NCBI RefSeq assembly: GCF_031326225.1
Contig: NZ_CP133720.1
Location: 868,001-932,000 of the forward strand
Direction of reading: 5' to 3'
Source of the DNA: Undibacterium cyanobacteriorum
Lineage (GTDB): Bacteria; Pseudomonadota; Gammaproteobacteria; Burkholderiales; Burkholderiaceae_D
Length of the DNA stretch: 64,000 nucleotides
Every line of letters starts with the position of its first letter. Within the stretch, counting starts at the first letter, position 1. The position numbers and the translations under genes are program-made. Shown here piece by piece: positions 34,602 through 42,679 of this stretch. The notes under the pieces are model-generated. The model did no database searches and was not told where the DNA came from. It saw only the letters and a list, made by a program, of their open reading frames with translations.

Positions 34602-37600
34602 ATGAAAAACATGAGACACCAAAATGTCGTTCGAAAAACCATGATGGCTTTGGCAATTAGCGTTTGTTTCGCTGGGGCTGCCATGGCGCAAAGTTCTGAC
34701 GGCTCTGTGTTTGGTCGCACAACTACGGCCAAATCCAAAGTAACCTTACAAAGCTTGGAAAATGGAAGTTCCCGCCAGATTGAAGCCAATGCAGACGGTA
34801 GCTTTACCTTCAGCAAGGTCGCGCCCGGGAAATATCGGATTTCCGCGAATGGCATGAGCCGTGAGATCGAAGTTGCGATGGGAACGGGATCGGAAGTAAG
34901 GCTGGAAGACGCCAGCACTGTGGTGATTAAGGCTTCTAGAACACGCAGCGCGATTGACGTTTCAAGTACTGAATCAAACACCGTATTCACGCAGGCTGAA
35001 ATTCAATCGATGCCGATTGCACGAAGTGCGACCGCGGTTGCGATGCTCGCACCTGGAACTGTGCAAGGCGATGCTGGTCTGGCAAACCTCCCATCATTCG
35101 GCGGCGCATCCATTGCGGAAAACGGATATTACATCAATGGTATGGATGTCACGAACATTCGTAACTTTCTGTCCTTTGCAAGTTTGCCGTTTGATGCGAT
35201 CGAGCAGCAGCAAGTGAAAACAGGAGGCTATGGGGCGGAGTATGGTCGCTCTTTGGGGGGCGTGGTCGGCCTTACGACGAAGCGTGGTACTAATACTTGG
35301 AAAGGCGGCGCCGCTGTCATTTGGTCGCCGCAAGGCTTGAATGCGAAAGGTCTCAATACGCCTGATTACGAAGTCCTGGATAATCCGAACGGTTATTACT
35401 TGTTTGGTCGCGCCAGTACGAGTAATTCCACTGAAGTGAATTTCAATTTGGGTGGTCCTTTGATTCAAGATAAGTTATTTATCTGGGGGATGGTGACGCA
35501 ATCGCGGGCCAATTCAGATGCTTACGGTAAAACTTCGAGTAGTGCTTCCGAATCAGGAACACCGACTGGAATGGTCAAGCTCGATTTCGTTCCGAATGGC
35601 GATCATCGTTTTGAGCTCACAGGGATCTCAAACAGTGCAAAGTCGACGAGCTATACTTGGCTCAACCCGACTGGCCAAAATTACGTGACTCAGCACCTTG
35701 GTGATCCGCGTATTAGCACAAATAAGTCGATCTCCAACGTGATCATCGGTAAGTACACCGGTTATATAACGGACGATCTTTCTGTTTCGCTGCTCCATGG
35801 CGGCACCAATGCGTATTATGGACTGACCAAGGGTGCTGGAGCGTCACGTCCTTATGATCCAAGTTGTCCTGCTGTGACGGGGCCTGCGTCGGGTCAACGT
35901 CAAGGCTGCTATGCGTGGCCAGCAGTTTCTACCCGTGATCCAAAAGCGGGTGAGAATTTCGATAAGCGTCGTAACACACGTTTGGATCTGGAATACATTT
36001 GGGGGCAACATACCATCCGTGCAGGGATCGATAATCAAGTATTCGATTCGGCCCAAGCGGGAAGTGTGAATAGTTCTGGCGGCAAAACCTACGCCTATGC
36101 ATTTTCCAAAGATGGTGCGGTGAATGGGGTGCCCAATGTCGTGGCAAAAGGCGCTGAATATGTCACTGTGTCCGATGGTTATCAAACTTCCGGGATCTAT
36201 CGCGTCATTAATGATGCGACCTATTTGGAAGATAACTGGCGACCAGTCAAAAATCTGGTGACCTATGGCGGCTTGCGTTGGGAATCGTTTGATAATCGCA
36301 ACTCAGATGGCGTCAGCTTCGTTAAGAAGAAAAATTTGTTCTCGCCGCGTTTCGGCGCTTCATGGGATGTGAATGGTGACTCTACCCTGAAGATCTATGG
36401 CAATGCCGGTCGTTACTATATTCCAGTGGCATCGAACACTAATATCCGCGGCACCCGCATTGAATATTCTGAGACGCGCTATTACACATTCACGGGTAAG
36501 GACGGTCAGACTGCAGTGCCGACTGGTCTGAAAGAAATTGGTCAAGCAATTATCAATGGATCGGATCGTTTGCCAAACCCAGCGACGGTCGCAGATCCAA
36601 ACTTGAAACCAATGAACCAAGACGAGTTTATTCTCGGGTTCCAAAAAGCATGGGACAAGAGTCTTTCTTATGGCGTGAAATATACGAAACGAAAAGTCAA
36701 CGCTGGTATGGATGACTACTGTGGTACCGCGCCAATTGCGAAGTGGGCAAAAGAGCAAGGCTACGCTAAATTCGATTGGCATTCATTAGCGGGATGTGTC
36801 TTGATGAATCCTGGTGAAGATCTGACTCTTGCGATGGATCTGAATGGTGATGGCAAACTGGTGTATGGAACCATCCCGAAGAAATATCTCGGCTTGGCAC
36901 GTTATGAACGTCTGTACGATGCACTGGAGTTCTCATTAGATCGTCCGTTTGACGGTGTTTGGGGTGGCGGCGCCTCCTACGTTTGGTCGAAGAGTCGTGG
37001 TACTGCTGAAGGTTACGTGCAATCAAACCTGAATCAAGGTGATGCGGGTATTACGCAAGATTTCGACTTTGGTTCCTTTACTGATGGTGCCTTTGGTTAC
37101 TTACCAAATGATCGTCGCCACCAGTTCAAGTTTTACGGCTCGTACAAAGTGAACGATAACTGGACATTGGGCTTTAATTCTCGAGTCGTTTCGGGGCGCG
37201 CCACAAGTTGTCTCGGCTTCGTGCCTACCACCGTGCCAGACTACCTCGGCGCCAGCGGCACTACTTCGGGCGGCTCAGGCGCGTATGGTAGCGCTTCTAG
37301 TTATTACTGCTTGAACGCCTCCGGTATCAGTGAACTACATCCGCGCGGCTCTGGCGAACGCACACCTTGGACGAAACAATTGGATTTATCGGTCAACTAC
37401 GATACCAAAATTGCTGGCAATAATCTGACCATACAATTCTCTTTGGTGAATCTGTTCGATAGTCGCACAGTACAGGAATGGCAAGAACGCAGCGACTATA
37501 GTCGTAGCACCAGTAAAGCACCACCGGGTCGTTTTAGCATGAACTACAAAAATGGCACGGTGTATCAGTCGCCACGCTATTTACGTTTAAGTGCGCGCTA

Positions 37601-37610
37601 TAACTTCTGA
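34602..37610 (+). CDS. Oar-like TonB-dependent receptor with carboxypeptidase-regulatory domain
   Basis: A 1002-residue outer membrane protein. The ATG at 34602 follows GGAAAGG and begins a Sec signal ending AAMAQ. Residues about 30-105 form a carboxypeptidase regulatory-like/Ig domain (ADGSFTFSKVAPGKYRI), then a plug (VAMLAPGTVQGDAG, GYYINGMDVTNIRN) and a long beta-barrel ending in YNF. An EF-hand-like loop D746-x-N-x-D750-G-K may bind calcium, and several Cys pairs lie in predicted outer loops. Oar-type receptors have been linked to protein or peptide export and uptake; the cargo is unknown. A BlaI-type operator upstream suggests repression by the regulator at 53 kb. Confidence 0.87.
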   Translation: MKNMRHQNVVRKTMMALAISVCFAGAAMAQSSDGSVFGRTTTAKSKVTLQSLENGSSRQIEANADGSFTFSKVAPGKYRISANGMSREIEVAMGTGSEVRLEDASTVVIKASRTRSAIDVSSTESNTVFTQAEIQSMPIARSATAVAMLAPGTVQGDAGLANLPSFGGASIAENGYYINGMDVTNIRNFLSFASLPFDAIEQQQVKTGGYGAEYGRSLGGVVGLTTKRGTNTWKGGAAVIWSPQGLNAKGLNTPDYEVLDNPNGYYLFGRASTSNSTEVNFNLGGPLIQDKLFIWGMVTQSRANSDAYGKTSSSASESGTPTGMVKLDFVPNGDHRFELTGISNSAKSTSYTWLNPTGQNYVTQHLGDPRISTNKSISNVIIGKYTGYITDDLSVSLLHGGTNAYYGLTKGAGASRPYDPSCPAVTGPASGQRQGCYAWPAVSTRDPKAGENFDKRRNTRLDLEYIWGQHTIRAGIDNQVFDSAQAGSVNSSGGKTYAYAFSKDGAVNGVPNVVAKGAEYVTVSDGYQTSGIYRVINDATYLEDNWRPVKNLVTYGGLRWESFDNRNSDGVSFVKKKNLFSPRFGASWDVNGDSTLKIYGNAGRYYIPVASNTNIRGTRIEYSETRYYTFTGKDGQTAVPTGLKEIGQAIINGSDRLPNPATVADPNLKPMNQDEFILGFQKAWDKSLSYGVKYTKRKVNAGMDDYCGTAPIAKWAKEQGYAKFDWHSLAGCVLMNPGEDLTLAMDLNGDGKLVYGTIPKKYLGLARYERLYDALEFSLDRPFDGVWGGGASYVWSKSRGTAEGYVQSNLNQGDAGITQDFDFGSFTDGAFGYLPNDRRHQFKFYGSYKVNDNWTLGFNSRVVSGRATSCLGFVPTTVPDYLGASGTTSGGSGAYGSASSYYCLNASGISELHPRGSGERTPWTKQLDLSVNYDTKIAGNNLTIQFSLVNLFDSRTVQEWQERSDYSRSTSKAPPGRFSMNYKNGTVYQSPRYLRLSARYNF

Positions 37611-37675
37611 TCCTAACTGATAGGGTTGTAAAAGTGTGTGGCACACACCTCCCCCGGGGATGTGTGCAACTTTGG

Positions 37676-37708
37676 CCCAAGGACCATGTTTTGGTCCTTG
37701 GGTTTTTT
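37676..37708 (+). terminator. Strong intrinsic terminator after the Oar-like receptor
   Basis: CCCAAGGACC (37676-37685) pairs perfectly with GGTCCTTGGG (37693-37702) around a 7-base loop, followed by six T. Confidence 0.95.
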
Positions 37709-37766
37709 ATTGCGTATCCCAAGTTTGGCAATGATGCCTAGGACTTCAATCAAAAATTTCAAGGAA

Positions 37767-39929
37767 TTACTTCGACAGAAAACCTTTTAGTTTATCTTTC
37801 AGTTGATCATTCACTTTTTGTTTGAGCTCTTGCTTTTTCTCTTCGATTGCAGGTGCAGCTTTGGCCTTGAAGGCGGCTTTCAAAGCATCGCTGCCGATTT
37901 GGCTAAATAAGATTTGATATTGAATGTGATCAAATGGACCGCTCAGCCGAATCGGGATCGAGATATCCTTTAACTGCGCCAGATCAGCACCATCTTGGCC
38001 AGTCGCCGTATTGACCACCACGACCTTGGCGGTATAGTCGACTTTGCTAGCGGGTAGATCCACATCGCCACTGCCGCCGATGCGTAAGAATGGGGATTTC
38101 ATGTCTAAATCTTTACTGTTGCCTATCCCATTCACGAATTGCATACTCGCGCTCATCGCTGTGAAATCCGTCTTTTCTTGCTGGTTCGCGTTTTGTTGCT
38201 GATCGCTTCGCCCTGAGATTTTGGCTTTGAAGTCGCGCAAAGACTTGGCGACGTTGATGCCCTTCACAGCACCATCATTGAGTTTTACGGCCAGTTTGCC
38301 ATTTAAGTGGCGTTTAAATTCCTCAGGCAGCCTCCCATGAGTTTGCAGAGCCAAATCAATCGACCCACGTCCCTCCAGTATGTCTTTACGCAAAAAATCT
38401 TGGATCAAGGGATTGATATTGATATTGCTGAGGCTCTGCTCTAAGGAGATTTGATTGTCACTCGAGACGCGGATTTTTCCGTTTAAATTGCCTTGATAAA
38501 GTTGGGCACGAATCGGGTTGAGATTGATCACGCCGCCCTCAATCGCAATGGGTAATGAGATCTCGCTCATCTTCAAATTCTTAACCTGTAATCGATGGAG
38601 GGCGATATTGCCGCGTACTTGTAGTGGTTCTATCCACTTCAAATTGAGAGGTGATTTGGTTTGTTCAGCGTTGCTAGGATGATCCTGCACTTCGTTTTTC
38701 ACGTAGCGATCGAGATTGAACTGATCGATGTCAATCTTGAAATCGATCGAAGGATTGGAGAAGTTCTTGAGCGCAAGTGCGATGTCGGCTTTGCTCTCAT
38801 CAAACTGTGTTTGTATCGTCGTACGGAATTGTTTTTCGCCTAGCTTTAATGACGCCTCACCCTTGAGCGGCACCCGTATCTCTTTCTGCATGAGTTGTGG
38901 ATCTTTGATGAGAATTTCGGCTTGAAGTTGAGCCAATGTGAGTTCCTGCTCTACATTGCGCCAAGTCGGGCTTGTGCTCAAATTAAATTGGCGAATTGCG
39001 CCATTTTTGTTTTGCTCAACATTGAGTGAGAGTTGATCAAGTCGCCATGGTGTTGTGCTCGATTCGAGTTTGCCGCTCGCAATTTTGAGATGGAGACTCT
39101 CCGCTCCAGAGAGTTGTGCTTCGAGCTGCGTGTTATCGCTGACGAGTTGTTGTGAACGGTATCCTAATTGTTTGCTTTTGAGCTTAAGCTGAAGTGTCTC
39201 AGCGCCTGTCTTTGTTTGGATTTGTGAGGTGAGATCGCGTAAGAGGAAGGCTTGTGCAGCGAGGTTTAATTCCAATTCGGATTGCAAGTCGAGATGTGCA
39301 TCAAGACGGGGTTGCTGTAAAGCGATGTGGGTTTTTAATTGAATCGGTGAGCGTGATTCACCGCCGATTTTTCCAGTAGTGAGATCAAAGGATAGGATGT
39401 CGCCAATCAGATTGTTCTTACGATCTTCAAGACGGAGTTTGGCGTTCTTGATCTCTATCCCATCGATATTGAATTCTAGCGGACTGTTTTGTTTGGCTTG
39501 CGAATTTGAGCTCGCTGGCATCGCCTCGTTTTGCTTGAGGAAATCGTCTACATTGGTCTTCCCATCGACGTCGCGACTAAGGCGTACCTGAAGATCGCGG
39601 ACCACCACTTGATCGACCACCAGTTTTTTTCTGATCAAGGGCAGCACCGCTAAGGAAACGCGTGCTTGCCCAAGGCTAGCAAAATTTTGCGCGCTTTGAT
39701 GTTCTGATAATGTGAGTTGATTGAGGTCGACGCCGATCTTCGGGAAGAATCGTAGTTTGATATCACCATCGATGCGTAAGCTTCGCTGATACTTATCTTG
39801 TGCAAGTTGGCTTAGCTGAGTTTTGAAAGAATTCGGATCAAAAACAAGTGCAAGATAGGCCAATAGAGCGCCTATCAATAAGATCACGATTCCCAGAAAA
39901 ATAGCGAGATAACGAAGCGTACGTTTCAT
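37767..39929 (-). CDS. AsmA family protein
   Basis: A 720-residue AsmA-like protein. GGAGGAAAC directly precedes the ATG. One N-terminal membrane helix (about residues 7-28) is followed by the AsmA N-domain (SLRIDGDIKLRFFPKIGVDL) and a long beta-rich periplasmic region; the conserved C-terminal AsmA block (LNGKLAVKLNDGAVKGINVA near residue 550) and a basic coiled tail (KKQELKQKVNDQLKDKLK) end it. Relatives (TamB, YhdP, AsmA) carry phospholipid between the membranes; that role is inferred. Single gene facing the terminator of the receptor. Confidence 0.9.
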   Translation of the reverse strand: MKRTLRYLAIFLGIVILLIGALLAYLALVFDPNSFKTQLSQLAQDKYQRSLRIDGDIKLRFFPKIGVDLNQLTLSEHQSAQNFASLGQARVSLAVLPLIRKKLVVDQVVVRDLQVRLSRDVDGKTNVDDFLKQNEAMPASSNSQAKQNSPLEFNIDGIEIKNAKLRLEDRKNNLIGDILSFDLTTGKIGGESRSPIQLKTHIALQQPRLDAHLDLQSELELNLAAQAFLLRDLTSQIQTKTGAETLQLKLKSKQLGYRSQQLVSDNTQLEAQLSGAESLHLKIASGKLESSTTPWRLDQLSLNVEQNKNGAIRQFNLSTSPTWRNVEQELTLAQLQAEILIKDPQLMQKEIRVPLKGEASLKLGEKQFRTTIQTQFDESKADIALALKNFSNPSIDFKIDIDQFNLDRYVKNEVQDHPSNAEQTKSPLNLKWIEPLQVRGNIALHRLQVKNLKMSEISLPIAIEGGVINLNPIRAQLYQGNLNGKIRVSSDNQISLEQSLSNININPLIQDFLRKDILEGRGSIDLALQTHGRLPEEFKRHLNGKLAVKLNDGAVKGINVAKSLRDFKAKISGRSDQQQNANQQEKTDFTAMSASMQFVNGIGNSKDLDMKSPFLRIGGSGDVDLPASKVDYTAKVVVVNTATGQDGADLAQLKDISIPIRLSGPFDHIQYQILFSQIGSDALKAAFKAKAAPAIEEKKQELKQKVNDQLKDKLKGFLSK

Positions 39930-40075
39930 GTTTCCTCCGGCAGCAGGACGAGTATGCGTGAGAGCATAGCACGGCTTTATGGTGAGGAACTGAGTGTACC
40001 TGAAGCTGTAGAAGCGATCAAAAAACGATGAAGCCTAAAGTAAGTGCTAATGTAAGTCCTAATGTATGTGATTTC
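39930..40075. repeat. Spacer with short imperfect tandem repeats
   Basis: Near 40036-40070 a 12-base unit of the form GTAAGTnCTAAT occurs twice in tandem with a third partial copy. It lies just past the stop of the TonB receptor gene. No hairpin is formed and no function is apparent. Confidence 0.5.
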
Positions 40076-42109
40076 TTAAAATGACTTCACTAACATCAGT
40101 CGGAATGAGCGTGGCTCGAGCGGATGAAAGTGGATGTCATCTTGTGGCTGAGATTCGCCCTTTAATTGCGAAGCATAGTAATAGTCAATCGCCGAATCTT
40201 TGCGATTGGCCAAATTGAAACCTTCTAGCTCTAGCTTGAGGCCGGGGTTGATTTTGTAACTGATTCGTCCGTTCAAGATGGCACTTGATTTTGACCGCAC
40301 ACTGTTGTCTTCCAACAGTGCCCGTGGACCAAAATAACGTAAGCGTAAGGCGCCCGACCATGGCCCAAGCTTGTCGAAGATGGCCGAGAATTGCACCACG
40401 CCTTCAATCGCGCCGACGATGCGGTCTTGCCCCGCAACTGCGTTTTTCCAACGGGCTTTGGCATAGGCCGCGTCGAGTTCAAGATTGAGCCAATTTTGTG
40501 CTTGATAGTAAGCCGATACTTCAATGCCATCACGGCGACTTGGCGCACCTGCTTCGGTGGTGCCTGCATCGCCGACGAAACTGAGTTCTGAATCGAAATC
40601 GAGGCGGTATAAGGACACGCTGGTCTGCACTTGCGGTATCAGTTCGCTACGTAATCCTAATTCTTTGCCATGTGACCGCACGAGGCCTGGCGATCTATCG
40701 GTTTTTTCAAGTGACTGCGGATCAAGGCGAGTTTGTGTCGCTCTTGCATCATTACTGTGAAAACCATTGCCAACGTTGATGAAAAACTCAGTCTTCCGCC
40801 AGGGGCCGAGAGCGATGTTGAAGTTCGGGCTGAATAATTGATCGCTCGACCTTCCCGAGTTCTCGACGCTATCGCTGAGTACATCGAAACGGTAATGATC
40901 GTAACGCAAACCGGCATTGGTGCGGAACACTTCGGACCAGCGCGTGCTGAGATCGAGATAAGTGCCAATACTCGTTTCGACAATATGATCAAGACGAACA
41001 TTTGATAAGAGCGCTCGTTGTTTCGTCTTATTCAAACCATTAAAAATATTATCGTTTTGCAGTTGCGCGCCGATGGTGAGATCCGTGTTGTTGCCATTGA
41101 TATGTGAGTGCCAAGTATGGCTGGCATTGAGGCCACTGGTCACGCGCTTATCGGGTTGACTGAACTGATCGCCATTGATGGGATCGTCCATAAAATAGGT
41201 GAAGTTCGAAAATAAATCGAGCTGTTTGTGAATCAGATAGGCACTAAACTTGGTGGCATCATCACTGCTCGTGCGGCGCCAGGTGCCGGATAGGCTATAG
41301 CGATGGGCCTCACCGCCATCGCTTTTGTCTATGCTATCGAATCGATTCAATTGGCCAGCGTCGACCGCTCGTAACGGAATCTGATCGGTTGCATTCCATT
41401 GGCCACGATACAGCATGGCAGTCAGGTTGTAGCCGTTGTTGGCAAAGCCTTCGGCGTAGCGTAAGACCGCATTCAGTTTACGAAATTGATCGCCTTTGAT
41501 AAATGGGCCGTCATTGTGGGTCGCTTCAACAGCGTACAAGATATTCCCAGCGCCGAATTCAGGCGAGCCTGCCAGTAACGCGCGCTGGAAATTATTTTGA
41601 CCGACAGTTCCAGTAAAAATATTTTGACTCAAACGATTGGCGTAGGTGATGGCGGCACTGCCAGCGGAGGCGAAGTCGCCATTACTGGCTGAGAAGGGAC
41701 CTTTTTTATAGTCGATACGAGCGGCTAACTCAGGGATCAAGAAGTTCATATCGGTCCAGCCTTGGCCGTGCGAATGACTACGTTGATTCACAGGCATATC
41801 GTCCAACGTGGTGCGCAGATCGGTGCCGTGGTCGAGATTGAAACCGCGTAAATAAAATTGATTGGCTTTACCCTCGCCACTATGTTGACTGACGATGACG
41901 CCAGGAATTGCTTCTAACAATTCACCTGGGCGATAAGTCACCATGGCTTCGAGCTTCTTCTGACCGATAGATCCAGCGTTCGCTGCATCCAGTAGACCAA
42001 GTAAGCTGCTGCGAGAACCGTCGATACTGACTCGATGAATCACCGAGTCGTCGGCATGTGCAGGGAGAGCGAGCGCAGCAATGCTCAGTGCCAAAATGCG
42101 AAGTTTCAT
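40076..42109 (-). CDS. TonB-dependent receptor
   Basis: A 677-residue outer membrane receptor with a Sec signal ending ALPAHA, a plug (RPGELLEAIPGVIVSQHSG, then ANQFYLRGFNLDHGTDL) and a 22-strand barrel ending in KSF. The plug contains a His/Asp-rich stretch MPVNQRSHSHGQGW, which could bind metal. It is the last gene of an operon with an M1 peptidase and a DUF6702 protein (17 bases after the latter). The ligand is not evident; a peptide or metal complex would fit the neighbours (inference). Confidence 0.88.
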   Translation of the reverse strand: MKLRILALSIAALALPAHADDSVIHRVSIDGSRSSLLGLLDAANAGSIGQKKLEAMVTYRPGELLEAIPGVIVSQHSGEGKANQFYLRGFNLDHGTDLRTTLDDMPVNQRSHSHGQGWTDMNFLIPELAARIDYKKGPFSASNGDFASAGSAAITYANRLSQNIFTGTVGQNNFQRALLAGSPEFGAGNILYAVEATHNDGPFIKGDQFRKLNAVLRYAEGFANNGYNLTAMLYRGQWNATDQIPLRAVDAGQLNRFDSIDKSDGGEAHRYSLSGTWRRTSSDDATKFSAYLIHKQLDLFSNFTYFMDDPINGDQFSQPDKRVTSGLNASHTWHSHINGNNTDLTIGAQLQNDNIFNGLNKTKQRALLSNVRLDHIVETSIGTYLDLSTRWSEVFRTNAGLRYDHYRFDVLSDSVENSGRSSDQLFSPNFNIALGPWRKTEFFINVGNGFHSNDARATQTRLDPQSLEKTDRSPGLVRSHGKELGLRSELIPQVQTSVSLYRLDFDSELSFVGDAGTTEAGAPSRRDGIEVSAYYQAQNWLNLELDAAYAKARWKNAVAGQDRIVGAIEGVVQFSAIFDKLGPWSGALRLRYFGPRALLEDNSVRSKSSAILNGRISYKINPGLKLELEGFNLANRKDSAIDYYYASQLKGESQPQDDIHFHPLEPRSFRLMLVKSF

Positions 42110-42126
42110 ATCGAATGTAAGATTTT

Positions 42127-42651
42127 CTAAGGAGTGCTGGCGCGAGCAAGTTCAGCCAAGCTGAGTTCGCGTTGGTTGCGGTGGAAAGTTAAGGTTTGCA
42201 CGGCTTTGTTGTTACCGTCGCTGTAGTTCAAAGTATTAACTTGATCAGCCAAGAAATCAGTCAGGACCGCTTGGTGAATGACGAAGTCTGATTTTACTTT
42301 TTGATTTTCGATCTCTTGGTAGATGAAAACATTATTGGGGTCGACGCGTAAGCCCAACCACGTGATTTTGAGCTTTTCTTTCTGCGGATTCAAAATGTAG
42401 AACTGCTTTTCGAAGTATTTCTTGAAAACTTCCACATCATCAGGATCGCTGAGATCAAATTGACGTTGATAGAGATTTTCAAGAAGTGCCTCAACATCAT
42501 GCGCCATTAAGGTATGCACGATTTCAGTATTGCCACTACGAGGATTCATGCTGACATCAGTGATGCCAGCATGAAAACGATGGCCGTAAGCTACTGCACT
42601 CACCATCATGAGTGCAGTAACTAGGCCAATTTTGATGCGAGATAAAAACAT
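42127..42651 (-). CDS. DUF6702 family exported protein
   Basis: A 174-residue periplasmic or outer-membrane-facing protein with a Sec signal ending VAYG followed by HRFHAGITDVSMN, the family start. The ATG at 42651 is preferred; an in-frame TTG four codons upstream is possible. The pattern HTLMAHDVEALL and FHRNQRELSLAEL matches DUF6702 as I know it. Function unknown. It lies between the M1 peptidase (28 bases) and the TonB receptor (17 bases) and is likely co-transcribed with both. Confidence 0.8.
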   Translation of the reverse strand: MFLSRIKIGLVTALMMVSAVAYGHRFHAGITDVSMNPRSGNTEIVHTLMAHDVEALLENLYQRQFDLSDPDDVEVFKKYFEKQFYILNPQKEKLKITWLGLRVDPNNVFIYQEIENQKVKSDFVIHQAVLTDFLADQVNTLNYSDGNNKAVQTLTFHRNQRELSLAELARASTP

Positions 42652-42679
42652 TGAACAATTCAATTCTTATACGAATGCA